This document shows positions 6,390 to 10,141 of a stretch of 10,141 nucleotides of DNA, one piece after another. The notes under the pieces were generated by a model. It saw nothing but the letters and a program-made list of their open reading frames with translations, ran no database searches and had not been told where the DNA came from. The position numbers and the translations under genes are program-made. Position 1 is the stretch's first letter; each line of letters opens with the position of its first letter. Source of the stretch: Thermoplasmatota archaeon (lineage in GTDB: Archaea; Thermoplasmatota; E2; DHVEG-1); contig JAUWOO010000062.1 in NCBI GenBank assembly GCA_030612095.1, forward strand, positions 1-10,141, written 5' to 3'.

Positions 6390-6701
6390 ATGGAATACAT
6401 ATACGGCGCAATGCTTCTTCATTCTGCAGGCAAAAAAATCACAGAAGAGAATGTCAAAAAAGTTCTCACAGCTGCAGGCGTAAAGGCAGATGATGCAAGA
6501 ATCAAAGCATTAACTGCATCCCTTGAGGGCGTAGACATTGAAGAGGCAATTAAAACCGCTGCAGTTCCGGTAGCTGCTGCACCAGTACAACCCGCAGCAT
6601 CTGGAGACGAAGAAAAGAAAGAGAAAAAGAAAGAAAAGAAAGAAGAGGAAGAAGTCTCCGAGGAAGAAGCCGCAGCAGGACTTGGCGCATTATTCGGATA
6701 A
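6390..6701 (+). CDS. rpl12: Large ribosomal subunit protein P1/L12 (archaeal)
   Basis: This 103-residue protein is the archaeal L12/P1. It dimerises through its N-terminal helices (about 1-58, starting MEYIYGAMLLHSAGKKITEE), which clamp onto L10. An Ala/Pro-rich hinge follows (about 60-75), then a Lys/Glu run (77-95) and the conserved tip GLGALFG that contacts elongation factors. A strong GGAGG at 6376-6380 lies 9 bases before the ATG, the best ribosome binding site in the operon. This agrees with the need for several L12 copies per ribosome. It is the last gene of the operon; T-rich sequence follows the stop. Confidence 0.97.
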   Translation: MEYIYGAMLLHSAGKKITEENVKKVLTAAGVKADDARIKALTASLEGVDIEEAIKTAAVPVAAAPVQPAASGDEEKKEKKKEKKEEEEVSEEEAAAGLGALFG

Positions 6702-6790
6702 AAATATCTTTGTTTGTTCTTTCTACATATGGAGCTGCAAAACAAAAGAAATAATTCATTCTAAGTTTTGTGGATTTACTCACATTTGTT

Positions 6791-6827
6791 GAAAGGACGA
6801 TCCTTTTCTCTTTTTTACAAATTTTTT
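6791..6827 (+). terminator. Hairpin and T-run terminator after the ribosomal operon
   Basis: AAAGGA (6792-6797) pairs with TCCTTT (6801-6806) across a 3-base loop. A T6 run at 6811-6816 and a second at 6822-6827 follow. It lies about 90 bp after the rpl12 stop; an earlier T-rich patch at 6709-6725 may also terminate transcripts. Confidence 0.55.
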
Positions 6828-6863
6828 ACAATCTACAGGAAAATCATAAAGATTTTTCAATGT

Positions 6864-6873
6864 GAATATTTAA
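6864..6873 (+). promoter_or_regulatory. TATA box for the orphan small RNA
   Basis: GAATATTTAA lies about 26 bp before 6895-6900, exactly where the stable closing stem of the small RNA candidate begins. No protein-coding start follows on this strand before the T-run at 7003. Confidence 0.5.
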
Positions 6874-6896
6874 CAAGTTAGATGAGAATTAGTTGA

Positions 6897-7009
6897 GGAG
6901 TGGGGGACGGGATGCATTAATAGGAGAAATGTACCTCTAAGTGGAAAGCAAGTACTCAGGGTTACCTCCCCGTTTGTTACTAGGTCCCCCAGTTTCCAAA
7001 TGTTTTTTT
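6897..7009 (+). ncRNA. Orphan structured small RNA candidate, about 105 nt
   Basis: TGGGGGAC (6901-6908) and GTCCCCCA (6984-6991) form a perfect 8-bp closing stem, far richer in G and C than its surroundings. Inside it GGGA (6909-6912) can pair with TCCC (6967-6970), and TGCATT (6913-6918) with AATGTA (6928-6933) around a purine-rich loop (AATAGGAGA). The region 6934-6966 is left less structured. A TATA box sits about 26 bp upstream, and a T7 run (7003-7009) ends it 11 bases after the stem. No ORF of note lies inside. It is not a tRNA (no T loop) and does not match 5S rRNA, SRP RNA or RNase P RNA features that I know. The function is unknown; the plus strand is favoured by the promoter and terminator. 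Confidence 0.6.
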
Positions 7010-7129
7010 AAATAAATAGTTTTCTCTCATTTCCTTACTTCCGTTGTGATCTAGAAATAACTGGAGTAACAGAACCCTTTAGATTATGATAAGGAAGTTG
7101 CGTTAATTCTATTATGGGCGAATGGTATC

Positions 7130-9037
7130 TTAGCTGAAATACTGCCCACCAACACCAAGACTTGGGTCGCCTAGAAGTATAAATTCCTCAATTGTGAAAT
7201 AATCCCTGAAAACGTTGTTTATGTAATCATTTTGTGCCTGTGTAAGCATCTCCCCTGCCGTAACTCCCTCTTCATATGCTTTAAAGAAATGTACATCTAG
7301 ATATCCTGCTCCAGCATAGACTCCATCTTTGTCTACCCATGTGTAAGCAGTTCTAGTGGAACCTACTGTTGCTATTGCACCCCCATTTTCCTTTTTTACA
7401 AAACACCAAGCAAAGCACGGGTAGAAAATTGAGGGATCATAATCCAGTCTTGTAAAAATAGTCAAGAATCTAATAGTTTTATGATAATATTCATCTAGAT
7501 CAGTAATATTAAAATCAAGTTTTGCAGTAAGACATGCATCGAAAAAGATAATGGGCAGTTTGTTTTGATTTCTAAGATATTTGACAAATGGTGTGTAATA
7601 AAGAGGCTGTGTTATACCCATTTTACGTTTAAGCGAATTTGGCCGATAAGTGCCCCATCCGTGTTCAAAGCCATGACCTGCGTAGCTAACAAATCCTGCT
7701 CCTTTGGATATTGCTCTATTAAATGTTATGGCGTTTAAATTATGTTTAGATGCCCATAGTTTGATATGCTCAAAATCTGGTAATTGTTGTGATACTTTTC
7801 TATTTGTTATTTCACCCTCGTAGACAAATGGCAATGCACCCATAGATGGAGGAAATGTATCCCCACCGGCAAGCACTATTTTTTTGAACCATAGTTGGTC
7901 ATAAGCTGTATTTTCATAATCGATTATCTTATTTACAACAATGTCTACTTCATCTTGATTTGTACAAGCTAGACGACCTATATGGACATCTGCATATAGA
8001 TCGACATCATCAATGTTATTTGCATCCCATGTAGAATCTTCGTAATCTATTTCGCCAAATAGATTATTCCCATTTGCATCCCAACTACAGAATTGATATT
8101 CAGAATCATAGATGTCCCCATAATATAGATCAGAGAGAATATCTGGTTCCCACCATGATGCATAGGTTTGTCTTATGGGTAGTTTCTTAACATCTCCAAC
8201 CAAAAGCACATAGTGAGTGTTCCATTCTTCAATAGCATATTTGATAAAATATTTGATTTTTTCAGCATTATCCCTTCCAGGAAAATCATCGTAGATTTCT
8301 TCCAATGTTGCAAGAGTTGTCTCTATCTCGTAACTGTTTTTATGAGAAATTAAAGGCTGTAAATTATTTAAAAATTCAGATGGAGTGATAATAACAAGAT
8401 CATAATTATCAGAATATGTCTCTTTTATTTCTGATTGTTCATAGGCTATGCTTACTTCTATTTGCTCCGTGTATTCGATGGATTTGTCCAAAGGAATGTA
8501 TCTAGCCGGGAAGATATGTAGTGAAAGAAATAATACATGTTCATTATCCTTGTTTAGACCAGTACCCATAGTATAACTGCACCATTCGCATGGATATGGT
8601 TCAGAATTGCCGTAAATTTCCTGATTTAAAGTTCTCTTCATGTTGGCTGTTGTGCCGTCCATCATTTGTTTAGATGGTACTGGTCCGACGTGTTTTCCAA
8701 CAATCATAGTTTTTGTTTTTGAAGGTGTAATTTCTACATTTGTTATCGTTGTTCCAGGTGTAAATTCATAGATTTTTGAATAAAACGGCATCATTGGGGC
8801 TTCTTCATAGGCTATAAACGAATTCGCCTCTTGTACATTGACTTTTTTATATTCCCCGTCTTCGGTTAATATGGGTGATGAAAAATTTTGAAAGAACGTT
8901 ATCGTTTCACCATCATATTGCATTTCTTCTATGTTTTCTGCTACTGTGTGAACAATGCTAGGTGAAACGCCGAGTCCAATGAAAAGGATAACCATTCCAA
9001 AAACAATTTTTTTTCTACATTTACTTCTGTTTATCAT
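7130..9037 (-). CDS. Secreted C25 (gingipain-like) cysteine peptidase
   Basis: This 635-residue protein has a signal peptide (basic N-terminus, hydrophobic residues 11-31) and then a propeptide-like beta-rich region to about residue 210. The catalytic region, of peptidase family C25 (clan CD), runs from DLVIITPSEF at about 213-222 to the end. Predicted catalytic residues are His455 in SYAGHG and Cys502 in FFDACL; YVLLVGD (276-282), HIGRL (352-356) and ILLGDPSLGVGG near the C-terminus are also typical. C25 enzymes cleave after Arg or Lys, but specificity cannot be read here. There is no C-terminal membrane anchor, sorting signal or Ig-like domain, so it may be released. GGGGAG ends 4 bases before the ATG. 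Secreted gingipain-like peptidases are reported in sediment archaea that degrade detrital protein; that link is an inference. Confidence 0.92.
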   Translation of the reverse strand: MINRSKCRKKIVFGMVILFIGLGVSPSIVHTVAENIEEMQYDGETITFFQNFSSPILTEDGEYKKVNVQEANSFIAYEEAPMMPFYSKIYEFTPGTTITNVEITPSKTKTMIVGKHVGPVPSKQMMDGTTANMKRTLNQEIYGNSEPYPCEWCSYTMGTGLNKDNEHVLFLSLHIFPARYIPLDKSIEYTEQIEVSIAYEQSEIKETYSDNYDLVIITPSEFLNNLQPLISHKNSYEIETTLATLEEIYDDFPGRDNAEKIKYFIKYAIEEWNTHYVLLVGDVKKLPIRQTYASWWEPDILSDLYYGDIYDSEYQFCSWDANGNNLFGEIDYEDSTWDANNIDDVDLYADVHIGRLACTNQDEVDIVVNKIIDYENTAYDQLWFKKIVLAGGDTFPPSMGALPFVYEGEITNRKVSQQLPDFEHIKLWASKHNLNAITFNRAISKGAGFVSYAGHGFEHGWGTYRPNSLKRKMGITQPLYYTPFVKYLRNQNKLPIIFFDACLTAKLDFNITDLDEYYHKTIRFLTIFTRLDYDPSIFYPCFAWCFVKKENGGAIATVGSTRTAYTWVDKDGVYAGAGYLDVHFFKAYEEGVTAGEMLTQAQNDYINNVFRDYFTIEEFILLGDPSLGVGGQYFS

Positions 9038-9064
9038 GTTTCTCCCCTGCTAAATGTATCTTAT

Positions 9065-9093
9065 TTAAGTAATCGCATGGTTTTATATTTAAA
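9065..9093 (-). promoter_or_regulatory. C25 peptidase promoter with ACTTAA element
   Basis: On the minus strand TTTAAATATAAAA (9081-9093) is a TATA box, with a predicted start near 9061 and a leader of about 24 nt. Between box and start lies ATTACTTAA (9065-9073), a close match to AATACTTAA in the promoter of the neighbouring membrane protein gene at almost the same distance from its TATA box. Confidence 0.5.
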
Positions 9094-9229
9094 CATTCCT
9101 ATTATATTTTTTTACTTGCTAAAACCAAAGAAATATGATATTAAATTAGTATGTAGTAAGAGAAATTATCTGTTTAAGTAATCGGGACTATGATTGTCAA
9201 TTGATTGGTTCCGGTAATCGGTTGATTAG

Positions 9230-9236
9230 AAAAAAA
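9230..9236 (-). terminator. T7 run after the membrane protein gene
   Basis: The minus strand reads seven T in a row about 47 bp after the stop of the gene at 9283-9864. No strong hairpin precedes it, which is usual for archaeal T-run termination. It separates this gene from the peptidase promoter downstream. Confidence 0.4.
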
Positions 9237-9282
9237 CTGTCGTGGTAGTTGTTGTTAACCTTGGGGGAATAATCTGATTGTT

Positions 9283-9864
9283 CTATTGCTGTTGTTCGCT
9301 CAACAAAGCATGTGAATAATTGGTATAGATTTCATTCTCTTCAAGATCTATCATACTCAAAATTCTCAGAACCAATGCAAAAATTATAAAGAGTATGCCC
9401 AATGGGGGATTTACAGCGTAAAGTAATGTAAAAATTATTATTATGAACGGTTCTATGGCGGAGTATAAAAAGTCTGCAAACTTTATTAACGCTGAAAAAA
9501 TTGCCACGAGTATTTCCCAGATGTTGAAGCCCCCATCAAGGTTTACGGATATGATTTCACCAAACTTTCCTTCAATTAGTGACACCATATTTGAAACAAC
9601 TGTCTTGATTGCATGGTTTGCATTTCCTGACAAAGATTCGACCCTCAGAAATATCTCTTTGAAACTGTCTTTAGAATTACAGTTCGAATTAGAAAAAAGA
9701 TGTTGTTTTTCATCTAGAAAATTCCTTGCGTTTTCCGCTTTTTCTAATGCATCCATTATCGGGCTGGCATGAACAGTTTGTACGGCAGTTGCAGATGAAA
9801 ACATAAGAAATGTGATACCAACCGCAAAAAAAACCAAACCCTTTTTATACAGATTTTTTACCAT
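9283..9864 (-). CDS. Exported membrane protein of unknown function
   Basis: This 193-residue protein starts with a signal peptide (KNLYKKG, then hydrophobic residues 10-28), with a possible cleavage after VHA at 31-33. A soluble, mostly helical part follows (about 35-110) with one Cys at residue 62 and amphipathic helices. Then comes a hydrophobic region: an amphipathic or membrane helix at about 115-135 and strong membrane segments at about 138-151 and 154-172, separated by a NPP turn. A short charged tail ends in QQQ. AGGAG lies 6 bases before the ATG at 9864, so this start is well supported. It is transcribed toward the C25 peptidase, but with its own promoter and a T-run between them. I do not recognise the family. 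A role in the cell envelope is inferred only from topology. Confidence 0.85.
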   Translation of the reverse strand: MVKNLYKKGLVFFAVGITFLMFSSATAVQTVHASPIMDALEKAENARNFLDEKQHLFSNSNCNSKDSFKEIFLRVESLSGNANHAIKTVVSNMVSLIEGKFGEIISVNLDGGFNIWEILVAIFSALIKFADFLYSAIEPFIIIIFTLLYAVNPPLGILFIIFALVLRILSMIDLEENEIYTNYSHALLSEQQQ

Positions 9865-9911
9865 ATTGTTTCTCCTGTTAATTGCTGCTACATAGGATAT
9901 ATATTGTAGAC

Positions 9912-9940
9912 TTAAGTATTGTTGGAAAAATATTTATATG
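9912..9940 (-). promoter_or_regulatory. Promoter of the exported membrane protein, with ACTTAA element
   Basis: CATATAAATA (9931-9940 on the minus strand) is the best TATA box, with a predicted start near 9910. AATACTTAA (9912-9920) lies between box and start, about 19 bp centre to centre; the spacing in the peptidase promoter is about 18 bp. A second AT-rich run, ACAATATATATCC at 9896-9908, is an alternative TATA box. Confidence 0.45.
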
Positions 9941-10003
9941 GTATATTTTAATGGCAGTTGATACCATGATTCACTGTGTCATAATGTTAAAATGGATCTA
10001 AAA

Positions 10004-10141
10004 CTACATCCATGCATCAAGGCCCTTTTGTTCTGTTGATGCCATATCTGACAGTCCAAATGCTCCTTGTATATAGTTTTCAATCATCTTTTTGTACCAC
10101 TTTAGATCAATTTCTGCCGTATCTTTTAGGAGATCAATAGG
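10004..10141 (-). CDS. C-terminus of a probable family B DNA polymerase with PIP box (partial)
   Basis: An open frame enters from the right edge and runs 45 codons to TAG 10004-10006. It ends with EQKGLDAWM, which fits the PCNA-interacting PIP box (Q-x-x-hydrophobic-x-x-aromatic-hydrophobic). The preceding segment EIDLKWYKKMIENYIQGAFG resembles the thumb end of archaeal family B DNA polymerases, where a D-x-x-(Y/W)-Y pattern precedes a helix and a Gly-rich turn. The Pyrococcus enzyme ends with a similar QVGLTSWL motif (from memory). If correct, the motif ties the replicative or repair polymerase to the sliding clamp. Other PIP-box proteins such as FEN1 or RNase HII are possible but fit the upstream residues less well. 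Most of the gene lies outside the window. That it is coding is likely; the identity is moderate. Confidence 0.6.
   Translation of the reverse strand, partial: PIDLLKDTAEIDLKWYKKMIENYIQGAFGLSDMASTEQKGLDAWM

Noticed and set aside
6419..6783. Open frames antisense to rpl12, rich in Ser/Phe/Leu
   Set aside because: They are shadows of the Lys/Glu/Ala-rich rpl12 coding strand, with no promoter or ribosome site.
6901..6991. tRNA-like reading of the small RNA (7-bp GGGGGAC/GTCCCCC plus A resembles an acceptor stem and discriminator)
   Set aside because: No T loop (TTC-A) precedes the 3' strand, and no anticodon arm or D arm can be drawn on either strand.
6897..7009. 5S rRNA, SRP RNA or RNase P RNA
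   Set aside because: It is too short for the latter two, and I see none of their conserved sequence blocks. 5S rRNA blocks are also missing.
9173..9228. Repeats of GTAATCGG and GATTGGTT-like words suggesting a short repeat array
   Set aside because: The copies are short, unevenly spaced and degenerate. They are not CRISPR-like and not a clear tandem repeat.
9951..10001. 16-codon ORF (MAVDTMIHCVIMLKWI) after TATA-like sequence on the plus strand
   Set aside because: No ribosome binding site, and it lies in the gap behind the polymerase-like gene. The AT-rich sequence is better explained as the minus-strand promoter.
1..10141. Mobile element, CRISPR array or defence island
   Set aside because: No transposase, integrase, terminal repeats or regular direct repeats are visible. 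Most of the recognisable genes are core translation and replication functions.

Overview
The window is archaeal and AT-rich. The best evidence is a tiaS gene (agmatinylcytidine synthetase for tRNA-Ile2, found only in Archaea), an archaeal-type L1-L10(P0)-L12(P1) ribosomal stalk cluster, a COG1395-type HTH regulator, TATA-box promoters about 25 bp ahead of most transcription units, and a tRNA gene without an encoded CCA. A secreted C25 (gingipain-like) peptidase beside these genes suggests a protein-degrading Thermoplasmatota-like or other sediment euryarchaeote. That lineage call is an inference.

Layout. 2-498 (+): an unrecognised gene cut by the left edge, which appears frameshifted near base 390. 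571-777 (+): a small coiled-coil protein. 996-1068 (-): tRNA-Gly(GCC). 1213-2394 (+): a secreted CrtC/AttH-like lipocalin-fold protein with an 18-bp palindrome at its promoter. It converges, 3 bp apart, with tiaS (2398-3729, -). tiaS and the HTH regulator (3781-4740, +) diverge from one AT-rich element and are probably both leaderless or nearly so. The tiaS reading frame has no ATG, GTG or TTG ahead of its N-terminal catalytic motif.

Next comes the operon rpl1-rpl10-rpl12 (4833-6701, +). Its promoter carries an inverted repeat, and its short leader contains a hairpin and a four-codon upstream ORF. A hairpin/T-run terminator follows. In the 428-bp gap 6702-7129 I see an orphan small RNA candidate (about 6897-7009, +). 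It has its own TATA box, a perfect 8-bp closing stem and a T7 terminator, and I cannot assign it to a known class.

The right part is on the minus strand. It holds a secreted C25 peptidase (7130-9037), a secreted or membrane-anchored protein of unknown function (9283-9864) and, at the edge, the last 45 codons of what is probably a family B DNA polymerase ending in a PCNA-binding PIP box. The peptidase and the membrane protein each have their own promoter, and both promoters carry a similar ACTTAA-containing element at the same spacing from the TATA box, so they may be co-regulated. The rest of the window is core translation machinery: tRNA modification, the ribosomal stalk and a tRNA.
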